NCBI GenBank assembly: GCA_002344795.1
Contig: DDUM01000064.1
Location: forward strand, 17,359 to 81,358
Source of the DNA: Flammeovirgaceae bacterium UBA2338
GTDB taxonomy: Bacteria > Bacteroidota > Bacteroidia > Cytophagales > Cyclobacteriaceae
Length of the DNA stretch: 64,000 nt
Direction: 5' to 3'
The notes beneath the pieces were generated by a model, which made no database searches, was not told where the DNA came from, and saw only the letters and a list, made by a program, of their open reading frames with translations. Below, piece after piece: positions 51,884-60,750 of this stretch. The position numbers were made by a program, and so were the translations under genes. How positions within the stretch are numbered: the stretch's first letter is position 1; each line of letters starts with the position of its first letter.

Positions 51884-52064
51884 GGTTATTTCACATTTCT
51901 CAGCCATAGTACTAGCCTTCACACCTGCTCAGAGTCACCTGAAAGGGACTCTAAGCCAATAAAAAGCTACAGCTAAATCAGTAACGACAACAATCCCTGC
52001 TCTCAAAAGCAAAGGACCGTACCTGCTCAAAGTCTGATACGGGTCTTCGATAATTAGAAAATAA

Positions 52065-53546
52065 CTACAGGAGAGGAGCGAGTAATCGAATCAGCTTTTC
52101 CCACAGAATTTTGTACGCGGGTCTCTTTAACCAATCAATGGCATTGATCTCATGCGATTCCTTTAAGTCTTCTTCAAAGGCTTTTTGCAGCTGACCGGTA
52201 ATTTCTTTCGAGTAGAGCATTGCATTGACTTCAAAATTAAGATCGAAGCTTCGGTAGTCCATATTGGCAGATCCTATTACCGACAGATCATCGTCTATTA
52301 CCATGGTCTTGGCATGAACAAATCCCTTTTCGTACGTAAATACCCGCACCCCATGTTTCAGAAGTTCGGTGTAGTAGGAACGTGCAGCTGAGTTGACCAT
52401 TTTCGAATCCGATTTTCCGGGGACTAATAATTTAACTTCAACACCACTTTTCGCAACAATGATAAGGGCGTCCATTAAGCTTTCACCCGGAATGAAATAG
52501 GGACTCGTAATTAAAACCCTTTCCCTGGCCGAGCCAATGGCCTTCATGATGGAATAGAAAATAACAGGCAATTTGGAATCTGGACCGGAAGGCGCAATCT
52601 GCACCACCTCGTTCTCTATTTTTTGTGTTTCAAAATTTAACGGAAAGTAATCCGTTCCGTAGTGCAGTTTGTTTTCGCTGCTGAAATTCCAATCGCAAAG
52701 GAACAGGTATTGCAAATAAATAGTTGCCCTTCCATCGATCATTAAATGGGTATCCCTCCAATACAATCCATTTTTGGATTTTGCGTCATTTCGGTACCTG
52801 TCGCTAATGTTAATGCCTCCTATAAATGATTTTTTCCCGTCTATTATAATAATTTTTCGATGGTTCCTGTAGTTAAGGCGGTTTGCAAAGGCATACCATT
52901 TAATTCGATAAAAGGGAGCGGTATCTACACCGGCATCTTCTAATCTTTTTATAAAACCATTACTTAGGCCATGACTTCCAAAGTGATCGTATAAGAAACG
53001 CACTGCTACACCTTGTTGTGCTTTTTTGATTAAAATGTCTGCTATGGAATTCCCTGTTTCGTCATCTTCATAGATATAATATTCCAGATGGATATGCGAT
53101 GTGGCAGCCTCCAGGGCATTCAATAGGGTTGGGAATTTTTCTTCCCCATTCAATAGTAGCTGTACGGAATTATTACCTGTTAACGGACTGTTTGTTGAAT
53201 TACTGATGAACCGAACCAGGTTGCGATGTTTTGAAAGCACCAAGCCCGAATGCAATACCTGTTCAGAATAATCATGAAGGAGGGTGAGTATCTCTTGACG
53301 GAGCGCCTCGTCATTGACGATTTTCCTGCTGTATAATTTTTGTTTTCGATAGTTGATACCAAAAGAAAAATAGAAAAACATACCCACTACGGGAATCAAC
53401 ACGATAAAAAGGATATAGGCCAGGGCCTTTACGCCACTGCGGGTATCATGAAGTACTCTTAATATGACCAAAACCATAATGATGAAGTAAATTACTTCTA
53501 ACATTATGGTCAGGTACATTGTGTCTTGGAAGAGATTGAGGGACAT
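52065..53546 (-). CDS. cls: Cardiolipin synthase (phospholipase D family)
   Basis: 493 aa with two N-terminal membrane segments (about residues 10-60: MLEVIYFIIMVLVILRVL and VKALAYILFIVLIPVVGMFFYF) and two HKD motifs, NHRKIIIIDGKKSFIGGIN (about residue 231) and VHAKTMVIDDDLSVIGSANMDYRS (about 410). Transfers phosphatidyl groups between phosphatidylglycerols. The LEYYIYEDDETGN motif before the first HKD is also typical. The first gene from the left of the stress island; followed on its strand by nothing close. Confidence 0.95.
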   Translation of the reverse strand: MSLNLFQDTMYLTIMLEVIYFIIMVLVILRVLHDTRSGVKALAYILFIVLIPVVGMFFYFSFGINYRKQKLYSRKIVNDEALRQEILTLLHDYSEQVLHSGLVLSKHRNLVRFISNSTNSPLTGNNSVQLLLNGEEKFPTLLNALEAATSHIHLEYYIYEDDETGNSIADILIKKAQQGVAVRFLYDHFGSHGLSNGFIKRLEDAGVDTAPFYRIKWYAFANRLNYRNHRKIIIIDGKKSFIGGINISDRYRNDAKSKNGLYWRDTHLMIDGRATIYLQYLFLCDWNFSSENKLHYGTDYFPLNFETQKIENEVVQIAPSGPDSKLPVIFYSIMKAIGSARERVLITSPYFIPGESLMDALIIVAKSGVEVKLLVPGKSDSKMVNSAARSYYTELLKHGVRVFTYEKGFVHAKTMVIDDDLSVIGSANMDYRSFDLNFEVNAMLYSKEITGQLQKAFEEDLKESHEINAIDWLKRPAYKILWEKLIRLLAPLL

Positions 53547-53603
53547 CTGTTAGCGAAATTCAGATAGAATTTCGTCTAAACTAATTATTTCCCCAATAAA
53601 AAA

Positions 53604-54239
53604 TCAAAATTGTTCTTTCCTTAAATCATTTTGGAGCGCATGATAACGTTCTCTCCACTCAGATGATATCTTCTCGGAATGTTTGTGAAGCTTTCTCACC
53701 TGCATGGAAAAGAAGATGCTGAAGATTCCACTTAAAAGAAATGCCAGCCCTGTCCAGAAAACAATGGTCATACCGGCAAGGACAGGGTTCCAGATCAGAA
53801 TGATGGCAAAAAGAGCGCCTAATATTCCCAAAGCGAGAAGCCATCCCCAGTTAGGGCTTCCATATCGCTTTACATCCAGAGCAAAGCTCACAGTGGAGAT
53901 AGAGCGAAACAGGATAACAAACCCAACATATAAGGCCAGCGCTGCCATGGAAAGCACCGGGTTTATCAATAATAATCCTCCAATAACAAACGTAACAATA
54001 CCTAAAACGAGGTACCAGCCCCAATTGTCGAGTTGCTTTCTATTGACAACCGAAAACAGGATCTCAAAAATTCCTGAAAATAGAAAACCCAGGCTGAACA
54101 ACATGGCTAAGACAAGGTACGAGCTTGCAGGTGACACGAACGCAATAATTGCGGCACCTATAAATAATAAGCCTACTATAAGTGGTACGTACCAAAGCTT
54201 TAGTGCTTCCGACAAAGGTCTTAGAATTAAAGTATTCAT
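53604..54239 (-). CDS. HdeD/DUF308-family membrane protein
   Basis: 211 aa with six hydrophobic segments in pairs: WYVPLIVGLLFIGAAIIAF, YLVLAMLFSLGFLFSGIFEILFS, WGWYLVLGIVTFVIGGLLLINP, MAALALYVGFVILFRSISTVSF, WGWLLALGILGALFAIILIWNP and GMTIVFWTGLAFLLSGIFSIFFS. The W-Gly/NP repeats are the DUF308 pattern; HdeD has been linked to acid tolerance. A charged C-terminal tail follows. 57 bases before cls, 39 after the SDR gene; same strand. Confidence 0.9.
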   Translation of the reverse strand: MNTLILRPLSEALKLWYVPLIVGLLFIGAAIIAFVSPASSYLVLAMLFSLGFLFSGIFEILFSVVNRKQLDNWGWYLVLGIVTFVIGGLLLINPVLSMAALALYVGFVILFRSISTVSFALDVKRYGSPNWGWLLALGILGALFAIILIWNPVLAGMTIVFWTGLAFLLSGIFSIFFSMQVRKLHKHSEKISSEWRERYHALQNDLRKEQF

Positions 54240-54278
54240 AAGGATAAATTAAATGTTGGTTACTATTATGTATGATTA

Positions 54279-55094
54279 TTAAGCAGGCTGAGCCATTTTT
54301 TTAATATTTTGAATGACACCGCCATCGATCAGAATGTCAGAACCGGTAATGAAGCGAGCGGCATCACTTGCCAAAAACCGCACAACATCGGCTACTTCTT
54401 CTGGTGTTCCATTTCTTTTCAAGGGCGTTGCTTCTTTTATTGCTTGCATTCGTTCCGGATGTTCTTCTGCCGCCTTCAATGCCATCTCTGTTTCAATTAC
54501 ACCCGGTGATACTGTAACAATACGGGCTCCTTTACTTCCCCACTTATCTGCGTTCTTAATTGAAAGGAGTTGTACTCCACGCTTTGCAAAGTTGTACATG
54601 ATATCCGAACTACCATCAACAAATTGACTTACAGTCTCAAAAGACTCAGGTGCCTGAGGGTTTTCGAGTGCAGCATCGTATTTTTCATTAGGGGGAACTG
54701 TATACGCCATCATAGAAGAGAACAACACAGCTACAGAATTTTCAACTGCCAGATCATAAAAGGCATCGATGAGGATTTCTGTACCCACCAAGTCGATGGT
54801 ATATACTTTCTTCAAGTCTTGCACTGTTCCACTAACACCTGCAGTATGGATCAGCGCTTTCAATGAACCGCTGTCAGCCACAAACTTGATTAGTTTATCC
54901 ACGTCTTTTTTGTTGGTAATGTCGCAGGCTATGCCTGTAGCTTTAAAACCTTCTTTTGAAAGTGTTTGTACCGCCTTGTCTACTTTCTCTTGAGAGTAGT
55001 CGGTAATGATCAACTCTTCGTTCTTAAAAGTTCTCGCACATGCCATGCCTATGCCGCCTGCTCCTCCTGTAATTACTATTTTTTGTGACTTCAT
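54279..55094 (-). CDS. Short-chain dehydrogenase/reductase
   Basis: 271 aa Rossmann enzyme: cofactor motif TGGAGGIGMACA (residues 9-20), IHTAGVSG, FSSMMAY with catalytic Ser, YNFAKRG with catalytic Tyr and Lys, and IVTVSPGVIETEM. C-terminal FITGSDILIDGG is typical. A 30-residue insertion before the Tyr (VPPNEKYDAALENPQAPESFETVSQFVD) is longer than in classical SDRs, and fits the subgroup related to hydroxysteroid or mycofactocin-type SDRs. Substrate unknown. Confidence 0.92.
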   Translation of the reverse strand: MKSQKIVITGGAGGIGMACARTFKNEELIITDYSQEKVDKAVQTLSKEGFKATGIACDITNKKDVDKLIKFVADSGSLKALIHTAGVSGTVQDLKKVYTIDLVGTEILIDAFYDLAVENSVAVLFSSMMAYTVPPNEKYDAALENPQAPESFETVSQFVDGSSDIMYNFAKRGVQLLSIKNADKWGSKGARIVTVSPGVIETEMALKAAEEHPERMQAIKEATPLKRNGTPEEVADVVRFLASDAARFITGSDILIDGGVIQNIKKMAQPA

Positions 55095-55130
55095 AATGAT
55101 TTTGTTATCAATCGTTAAACAATATTTCTC

Positions 55131-55171
55131 TCTAAGAAGGGATTACTTCAACCTGAAGTAAATCTCTTAGA
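55131..55171. promoter_or_regulatory. Long interrupted hairpin between the baeRF3 and SDR genes
   Basis: TCTAAGA...GATTACTTCA, then ACC, then TGAAGTAAATCTCTTAGA: outer 7-bp and inner 10-bp paired blocks, total 41 bases. It lies in the 95-bp gap between two minus-strand genes. There is no T tract after it on the minus strand, so it may be an attenuator, processing site or operator instead of a plain terminator. Confidence 0.5.
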
Positions 55172-55189
55172 ACCCTTTACAAATTTTTA

Positions 55190-56263
55190 TCAATGCTTTG
55201 TTATTGCACCAAAGCCGTTAAATTTTTTCAACTCTCCTTTGGGGAGAAAAACCACATCTCCTCCAAAGCCCATGTTTCTCTCTATCATTTCATCATAGAT
55301 ATCATCGATCACTCCTTTGTTGTTTCTTTCGCTATCGGAAACATAAGTAATCACACCATCTTTCATTACGGCAGGTTGAAATAATCCCTGCTCTATAAAA
55401 AGTGTTTGAATCTTGCCTTGTGCTATGGCCCTCCAGATTTCATTGGTGTCGGACAGGAACTGGTTGGCGCTCACAGCTTTTTTTAATTCAACTTTCCTGG
55501 AATTATTTTTTTTGATGATGTGCTCCTGAACCATTTTCCATGCTTCTTTGACTATCGCATGATCCTTTTTCTCAATCCTATTTTTGTTCAAAAAGATATC
55601 AAGAATACTGTTTCTTTGATCTGCAATTTTTAAATACAAGTTATAGTTTTCTTCCACGCTGCATATCAACACTGGAAGCGGATTATTTCTCCTGATTTTG
55701 TTGACATCCTTGTCCACCTGATTAAAAAATTCAGTGAGCAGATTTCTTTGACGAGACATGTTTGATAAGTCCACCCATTCTGTGGTATCAAATTGTTCGT
55801 TTAAAATTGGAAAGGGAGCACCAACTTCGGCAACAACTTTGTCATTGGCGGCCTCTATTAACCTTACTTTTTCCTGACTTAAAACCAAAACATAATAACT
55901 GGTTTCCTGGTGCATGGCCCTTACCAGATCTCGGGTAACAAATGTGAGATCCACAACGGCCCGATCCTTTACGGCAATAGGCAATCTTGTGTACTCAGCA
56001 ATATCTTTATTGACAAAAAGTATTAAGCTTTCAAGATTGTGGCTATGGTCTATTTTGTTTGCCAGACTATTTAATCTGTCGATCAATTTGGCTGCATCTT
56101 GTTTACTTGCGTTGGTCAGTAGTTTACCCTCGGCTTCTTTTATCAGATTTTTGAGGCGTAATCCGTCTTTTAAATAATCCGGTTTTGTCCGGTGGGTGTT
56201 CACTAAAATGGTAATACAATTTTCCGAAACAATGTCTTTCAATTCTTTTAGTGTAGTGTTCAT
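55190..56263 (-). CDS. baeRF family 3 protein (bacterial archaeo-eukaryotic release-factor-like)
   Basis: 357 aa. It shows the eRF1-like mid and C domains of the baeRF3 family: SCI-type opening replaced by CITILVNTHRTKPDYLKDGLRLKNLIKEAE, SYYVLVLSQEKVRLIEA, PVLICSVEENYNLYLKIADQ, IQTLFIEQGLFQPAV and the C-terminal GGDVVFLPKGELKKFNGFGAIT, a strong family hallmark. Members are proposed to act on stalled or stressed ribosomes, and often sit with stress genes as here. Function not demonstrated. It lies on the minus strand between the SDR and Dps genes. Confidence 0.88.
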   Translation of the reverse strand: MNTTLKELKDIVSENCITILVNTHRTKPDYLKDGLRLKNLIKEAEGKLLTNASKQDAAKLIDRLNSLANKIDHSHNLESLILFVNKDIAEYTRLPIAVKDRAVVDLTFVTRDLVRAMHQETSYYVLVLSQEKVRLIEAANDKVVAEVGAPFPILNEQFDTTEWVDLSNMSRQRNLLTEFFNQVDKDVNKIRRNNPLPVLICSVEENYNLYLKIADQRNSILDIFLNKNRIEKKDHAIVKEAWKMVQEHIIKKNNSRKVELKKAVSANQFLSDTNEIWRAIAQGKIQTLFIEQGLFQPAVMKDGVITYVSDSERNNKGVIDDIYDEMIERNMGFGGDVVFLPKGELKKFNGFGAITKH

Positions 56264-56341
56264 CCTTTAATGGCTTTGATTATTCAGTTTATTACAATTT
56301 TAGAGCAGGGTTAAAAACCCATTTGTCGACCTATTGAAGCG

Positions 56342-56809
56342 TTACTTCAAATAAGCGTTCAACATCCAAAGTGTTTTTTCAGTTTCAGATATGTAATCGC
56401 TCATTAAGCTTAAAGTACCTTCATCATTGGCATCTGCGGCCAGAGACAATATCTCACGCTCTTTTGTGATTAAGGTTGAAAAGTTTTTTACTACAATTTC
56501 AACCCCCTGTGTTCCGTCTGTTATATTTCTTTCTTCCTTAATCTTGGTATTTTTAAGATAATCGGAATAGGTATGCAAAGGCTCTCCTTCAAGTGTCAAA
56601 ATTCGTTCAGCAATTTCATCAATTTTGGTAAAGGCATCCTTATAGTACTCTTCAAATTTATTATGCAATTCAAAGAAATCTTGACCCTTGATATTCCAAT
56701 GCAGTCCTCTTAAATTCTGATAAAACAATTCATAGTCGGCTAGAAGTATATTTAGTTCAACAACTAACTTACCCACCTTCTTCTTGTCTAATCCCACTAA
56801 GTTTTTCAT
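56342..56809 (-). CDS. dps: Dps-family ferritin-like protein (first paralogue)
   Basis: 155 aa four-helix protein. Ferroxidase ligands of Dps are visible: LRGLHWNIKGQDFFELHNKFEEYYKDAFTKIDEIAERIL. Forms dodecamers that oxidise and store iron with H2O2 and protect DNA. Divergent from the YceI gene; the 288-bp gap has a 17-bp palindrome. A second Dps is at 60277 and shares the layout but differs at many positions. Confidence 0.94.
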   Translation of the reverse strand: MKNLVGLDKKKVGKLVVELNILLADYELFYQNLRGLHWNIKGQDFFELHNKFEEYYKDAFTKIDEIAERILTLEGEPLHTYSDYLKNTKIKEERNITDGTQGVEIVVKNFSTLITKEREILSLAADANDEGTLSLMSDYISETEKTLWMLNAYLK

Positions 56810-56889
56810 GTTTAGTTATTTTTTTGATTCGCTACGAAATTAGACTTATTACACTAGATTAAGTATGATTTTGGTCAGTCGCACCTGAG

Positions 56890-56906
56890 ACATATATCAT
56901 ATATGT
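56890..56906. promoter_or_regulatory. Perfect 17-bp palindrome between dps and yceI
   Basis: ACATATAT-C-ATATATGT, in the divergent 288-bp interval, 81 bases upstream of dps. A second, shorter inverted repeat AAACCC-CA-GGGTTT lies at 56954-56967. Candidate operator for a stress regulator; AT-richness weakens it. Confidence 0.45.
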
Positions 56907-57097
56907 AAACAAACTAATAAGCCGGAAAGACTGTTAGGTGGGTTGAAAAGGCAAAACCCCAGGGTTTCAGAACAATCATAAAAAAAAGATTGAATGCCTA
57001 AATGAGGCTTTAAGATACATCTGTGTAAGATCTGATAGCAGAAGAAGCAACGTTGTGATGGCTTTAAAAGGAAAGATGAATAAGTAATAAAAATTAA

Positions 57098-57673
57098 ATG
57101 AATATGAAAAAAGTACTGATTTTATTTGTAGTAACCTTTATTACCATTGGCTCGTATGCACAAACCCAATGGAAAGTAGATCCCTATCACTCCTCCTTGA
57201 ATTTCAACATATCACATTCCGGGATTAGTATTGTGAATGGAAAGTTTTTGGAATATGCCGGAAACTTAACTACTGATGGAGAAGCGCTTAATGCTGCAAA
57301 AATTGACTTTACCGTTAAAGTAAAAAGTATCAGCACCAATGTGGTAGATAGGGATAATCATTTGAGAAGTGCTGATTTTTTTGAGGTGGAGAAATTTCCT
57401 GATATGACTTTTAAAAGCACCAAAATCCTGGCCACAGGCAAACCCAACAATTATTTATTGTATGGCAAACTGACAATTAAGGATGTTGCGAAAGACGTGA
57501 TTTTTGATGTGCAATATGGTGGAATAGCCAAAAGCGACCAGGGAGAAAGATTGGGGGTGAAAGCCGAAACGACCATCAATCGATTTGATTATAATATTGA
57601 TTTTGACCCGGCTGCTGCTGGTGTTGGAAAAGATGTAAGCATCGTTGTCCATGGACAGTTTGTAAAACAATAG
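57098..57673 (+). CDS. YceI-family exported lipid-binding-like protein
   Basis: 191 aa, with a signal peptide (KKVLILFVVTFITIGSYAQ); ATG 57104 is equally plausible. YceI fold: WKVDPYHSSLNFNISHSGISIVNGKF, DFTVKVKSISTNVVDRDNHLRSADFFEVEKFPDMTFKS, and LTIKDVAKDVIFDV. YceI proteins are periplasmic and induced by acid or isoprenoid-related stress; the fold binds long hydrophobic chains such as polyprenyls. Begins a plus-strand run to 63384. Confidence 0.93.
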   Translation: MNMKKVLILFVVTFITIGSYAQTQWKVDPYHSSLNFNISHSGISIVNGKFLEYAGNLTTDGEALNAAKIDFTVKVKSISTNVVDRDNHLRSADFFEVEKFPDMTFKSTKILATGKPNNYLLYGKLTIKDVAKDVIFDVQYGGIAKSDQGERLGVKAETTINRFDYNIDFDPAAAGVGKDVSIVVHGQFVKQ

Positions 57674-57689
57674 CATTTAATAAAGAAAC

Positions 57690-58070
57690 ATGAAAAATTC
57701 AGCAAAAGCAGTAGTTGATAAAATGTTCTCTGCATTCAGCAGTGGCGATGTTGAAAAATTCGTTGCAACAGTTTCTGACAACACCGTATGGATTTATCAC
57801 GGTACCCAAATCATTCCGGCAGGAACTTTTGAAAAGAAAGAGGGAGTGAGAGCATTTTTTAGCAACATCCTCGACAAAACGGAAATCATCAGCTTTGAGC
57901 CACAACAATTTATTGTTGAGGGCAAGATGGTTGTTGTGTTAGGTCAGGAACATCAAAGAGTAAAACGGTCGGGAAGGGAACTAAAGCAAAAATGGGTTCA
58001 GATATATACCGTTGAAAACGATTTGATCACAAGAATGGAAGAGTTTGCAACTTCAGAAGAAGTAAGCTAA
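57690..58070 (+). CDS. SnoaL-like (NTF2 superfamily) protein
   Basis: 126 aa. KAVVDKMFSAFSSGDVEKFVATVSDNTVWIYHGTQIIPAGTFEKKEGVRAFFSNI at the N-terminal half is a SnoaL cone-shaped cavity domain, followed by strands MVVVLGQEHQRVKRSGRELKQKWVQIYTVEND. Could bind or act on a small molecule; no activity can be named. 16 bases after the YceI gene. Confidence 0.85.
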   Translation: MKNSAKAVVDKMFSAFSSGDVEKFVATVSDNTVWIYHGTQIIPAGTFEKKEGVRAFFSNILDKTEIISFEPQQFIVEGKMVVVLGQEHQRVKRSGRELKQKWVQIYTVENDLITRMEEFATSEEVS

Positions 58071-58156
58071 CTTATCAAAGTACTAAAATCAAATTTTTAG
58101 CATTACTAACTCTCTTTGTTTTAGCGTCACCGCTTCTCAAAGACAATCAAAACTAA
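58070..58156 (+). pseudogene. Possible leftover of an exported protein gene (signal-peptide-like, no start)
   Basis: In the 90-bp gap after SnoaL a frame with no start codon reads KIKFLALLTLFVLASPLLKDNQ and stops at 58154-58156, which has the make-up of a signal peptide. It may be the start of a deleted exported-protein gene whose own initiation codon is lost. Short, so chance is possible. Confidence 0.3.
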
Positions 58157-58160
58157 ATAT

Positions 58161-59096
58161 ATGAAAAAAGAAACAGTAAATGATAATCCGCTTTTATGCG
58201 ACATTGAAACCGGAATGTGTGGACCAGCTGATGAAAGCACAGACACAACGGCAAAGAGCACTATTCGATCAACTAAGAAATCCGTAAAAGTAATTTATTA
58301 TACAGATCCTATATGCTCATCGTGTTGGGGCATAGAACCACAATTGCGTAAACTCAAATTAGAATATGGTGATGCTATTGAAATAGAGTATAGAATGGGA
58401 GGTTTATTGCCCGACTGGAGTTACAACAGTGGTGGCATTGGAAAACCATCGGACGTGGCAACTCACTGGGACGAAGTGAGTGTTCATTACGATATGCCTA
58501 TTGACGGAGACCTATGGTTGGAAGATCCTTTGGATTCATCTTATCCTCCGTCCATTGCATTTAAAGCAGCACAAATGCAAGACAATGAAAAAGCAATTCT
58601 TTTTCTTCGGGAAATCAGAGAAATGGTTTTTCTGCAAAAGAAAAATATTGCAAAGTGGGAACATATGGAAGCTGCTGCTAAAAAAGTAGGGTTAAATATT
58701 GAGCAGTTCAAAACCGACTTTAACGGAAAAGCAAAATCATTGTTTGAAGAAGATTTGAAGTTAGGAAGAGAGCTGGGCGTAAGGGGATTCCCTACCACAT
58801 TCTTTTTAGATGATGCAGGTAATAAAGAAATCGTCTATGGTTCAAGACCCTATGCTTTTTACGAAATGGCCATTCTGAAATTGAATCCTAATGCCACGAA
58901 AGGTGAATACAACAAAAATTGGGAAACACTCTTCTCAAAATACGCTACGCTCACTGCAAAAGAGTTTTCTGAACTTTCTGGAACTCCAAGAGATGAAAGT
59001 GAAAAGCAATTAAATGAGTTGGTTGTAAAAGGGGATTTAGAAAAGCATACTACCAAAAATGGTTCTATTTGGATACGGAAGAATAACAGTATCTAA
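58161..59096 (+). CDS. DsbA-family thioredoxin-fold protein with N-terminal Cys pair and C-terminal helical domain
   Basis: 311 aa. No signal peptide, so cytoplasmic. A Cys pair Cys13/Cys20 (LLCDIETGMCGP) precedes the thioredoxin fold with redox motif Cys52-x-x-Cys55 (DPICSSCWGIEP). The helical insertion and GVRGFPTTFFLDD (cis-Pro loop) fit the DsbA/SpxH/FrnE type. The last 60 residues (LTAKEFSELSGTPRDESEKQLNELVVKGDLEKHTTKNGSIWIRK) resemble a winged helix. Possibly a redox-responsive adaptor or reductase; sits in the stress island. Confidence 0.88.
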   Translation: MKKETVNDNPLLCDIETGMCGPADESTDTTAKSTIRSTKKSVKVIYYTDPICSSCWGIEPQLRKLKLEYGDAIEIEYRMGGLLPDWSYNSGGIGKPSDVATHWDEVSVHYDMPIDGDLWLEDPLDSSYPPSIAFKAAQMQDNEKAILFLREIREMVFLQKKNIAKWEHMEAAAKKVGLNIEQFKTDFNGKAKSLFEEDLKLGRELGVRGFPTTFFLDDAGNKEIVYGSRPYAFYEMAILKLNPNATKGEYNKNWETLFSKYATLTAKEFSELSGTPRDESEKQLNELVVKGDLEKHTTKNGSIWIRKNNSI

Positions 59097-59166
59097 ATAA
59101 GGTGATGTGACATTTTCAAAATCCATAGGGAAAAAATATTAATTCAAAGACACTTAAAAACGAAGA

Positions 59167-60231
59167 ATGATGGCAACAATGAAAGCAGCACGCTGGTACG
59201 CAGCGAAAGACATCCGGGTAGAGGAAGCCAAAATTCCCACTCCAAATGACAATCAGGTAAAGATAGAAGTAAAATTTACGGGTATATGCGGTTCCGACTT
59301 GCACGAATACACCCACGGGCCACAACTCATTCCGGTTGATAAACCCTACCCACTCAACGGACATCAGGGAACAACAACCCTTGGGCACGAATTTTCCGGA
59401 GTTGTTGAAGCGGTTGGAAAAAACGTAACAAATGTCAAAAAGGGAGATCGGGTGACGGTAGAACCGATTTTTAGAAATCCTGAAAGTCCGTTTATCACTA
59501 CGGGAGAATATAACCTTTCTGAACCCCTCGGATTTGTTGGGTTGACGTCCAACGGTGGCTTTGCAAAGTATACGGTGGTCGAAGACTATATGGTGCACAA
59601 GATGCCCGACAAAATGACTTTTGAACAGGGCGCCATTGTAGAACCTGCCGCTGTGGCAGCGTATGCCATCCATCAAAGTGGAATGAAAATGGGCGACACG
59701 GTATTGATAACGGGGGCGGGTCCTATTGGTCTGTTAACGGTTCAGGTTGCAGTGGCTACTGGTGCTTCGCAAATTTTTGTGTCGGATATCTCAGAAAATA
59801 GATTAAAGAAGGCCAAAGAAGTAGGGGCTACCCACACGTTTGACGCAAGGGATAAGGATATTCCTCAGAAAATTAAAGAGTTGACGGGGTATGGTGTTGA
59901 TGTTTTTATTGATGCAGCCGGTGTTCAGGCTTCATTTGATACTGGCATTAACAGCCTTCGCAACGGTGGCACGGCCGTCATAGTTGCTCTTTTTGCCAAG
60001 GAAGTAACTCACAATGCCTTAAATCATACTTTGAGGGAATTGACCATAAAAGGAACTGCTGCCTATCGCAACATTTTCCCCCAGACCATTGCATTAATCA
60101 ATAGCGGAAGGTTGCCGGTGGAAAAACTAATCACCAGTGTCATCTCTTTGGATGAGATAGTAGAAAAAGGCTTTGAAGCACTGGTTAATGATCCTTCTGA
60201 GGTAAAGGTGTTGGTTGACATCAGCCGCTAA
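59167..60231 (+). CDS. Zinc-type medium-chain dehydrogenase lacking the structural-zinc cysteines
   Basis: 354 aa MDR-family oxidoreductase related to (R,R)-butanediol/sorbitol dehydrogenases. Catalytic-zinc residues Cys41 (GICGSDLHEYTHG) and His74/Glu75 (LGHEFSG) are present, as is Rossmann motif GAGPIGLLTVQVAVATGASQIFVSD. The lobe that normally holds four structural Cys reads VEPIFRNPESPFITTGEYNLSEP with none, and Cys41 is the only cysteine I find. NAD-linked oxidation of an alcohol or diol is likely. Start ATG 59167 or 59170. Confidence 0.9.
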   Translation: MMATMKAARWYAAKDIRVEEAKIPTPNDNQVKIEVKFTGICGSDLHEYTHGPQLIPVDKPYPLNGHQGTTTLGHEFSGVVEAVGKNVTNVKKGDRVTVEPIFRNPESPFITTGEYNLSEPLGFVGLTSNGGFAKYTVVEDYMVHKMPDKMTFEQGAIVEPAAVAAYAIHQSGMKMGDTVLITGAGPIGLLTVQVAVATGASQIFVSDISENRLKKAKEVGATHTFDARDKDIPQKIKELTGYGVDVFIDAAGVQASFDTGINSLRNGGTAVIVALFAKEVTHNALNHTLRELTIKGTAAYRNIFPQTIALINSGRLPVEKLITSVISLDEIVEKGFEALVNDPSEVKVLVDISR

Positions 60232-60276
60232 ATCGCAAACAATAAAATCAATTATAAATCTTAAAACAACAAGAAA

Positions 60277-60750
60277 ATGGCTAAATTAAATTCAATCGGA
60301 CTAGATGTAGCAAAATCTAAAGTACTTGCAGAAAAGCTCAATGAACTCCTGGCAGATTATTCGATCTTTTATCAGAATATAAGAGGGTATCACTGGAACA
60401 TTAAAGGAGATAAATTCTTTGAACTGCACGATAAATTCCAGGAACTGTATGAAAATTTATTTGTGAAAATTGATGAAGTAGCAGAAAGAATCCGCACCTT
60501 GGGTCACACCCCCAACCATAAATACTCTGTCTATCAAAAAGAAGCAAAAGTCAAAGAAAGTACAGAGGTGGCTGACGGCATAAAGGATGTGAAAGACACG
60601 CTTGAATCATTAAAAATTATTATTACCCTTCAACGAGAAATTCTGGAGATATCCGCAGATACAGGTGACGAAGGAACCAATGCTTTGATGAGCGATTACA
60701 TTCGAGAGCAGGAAAAATTGGTATGGATGTATTCTGCCTATTTAAAATAA
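60277..60750 (+). CDS. dps: Dps-family ferritin-like protein (second paralogue)
   Basis: 157 aa; same ferroxidase signature IRGYHWNIKGDKFFELHDKFQELYENLFVKIDEVAERI. The N-terminus (GLDVAKSKVLAEKLNELLADYSIFYQN) and the tail differ from the first paralogue at 56342, so they diverged before being in this island or have specialised. Plus strand, 45 bases after the dehydrogenase gene. Iron storage and peroxide protection expected. Confidence 0.94.
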   Translation: MAKLNSIGLDVAKSKVLAEKLNELLADYSIFYQNIRGYHWNIKGDKFFELHDKFQELYENLFVKIDEVAERIRTLGHTPNHKYSVYQKEAKVKESTEVADGIKDVKDTLESLKIIITLQREILEISADTGDEGTNALMSDYIREQEKLVWMYSAYLK

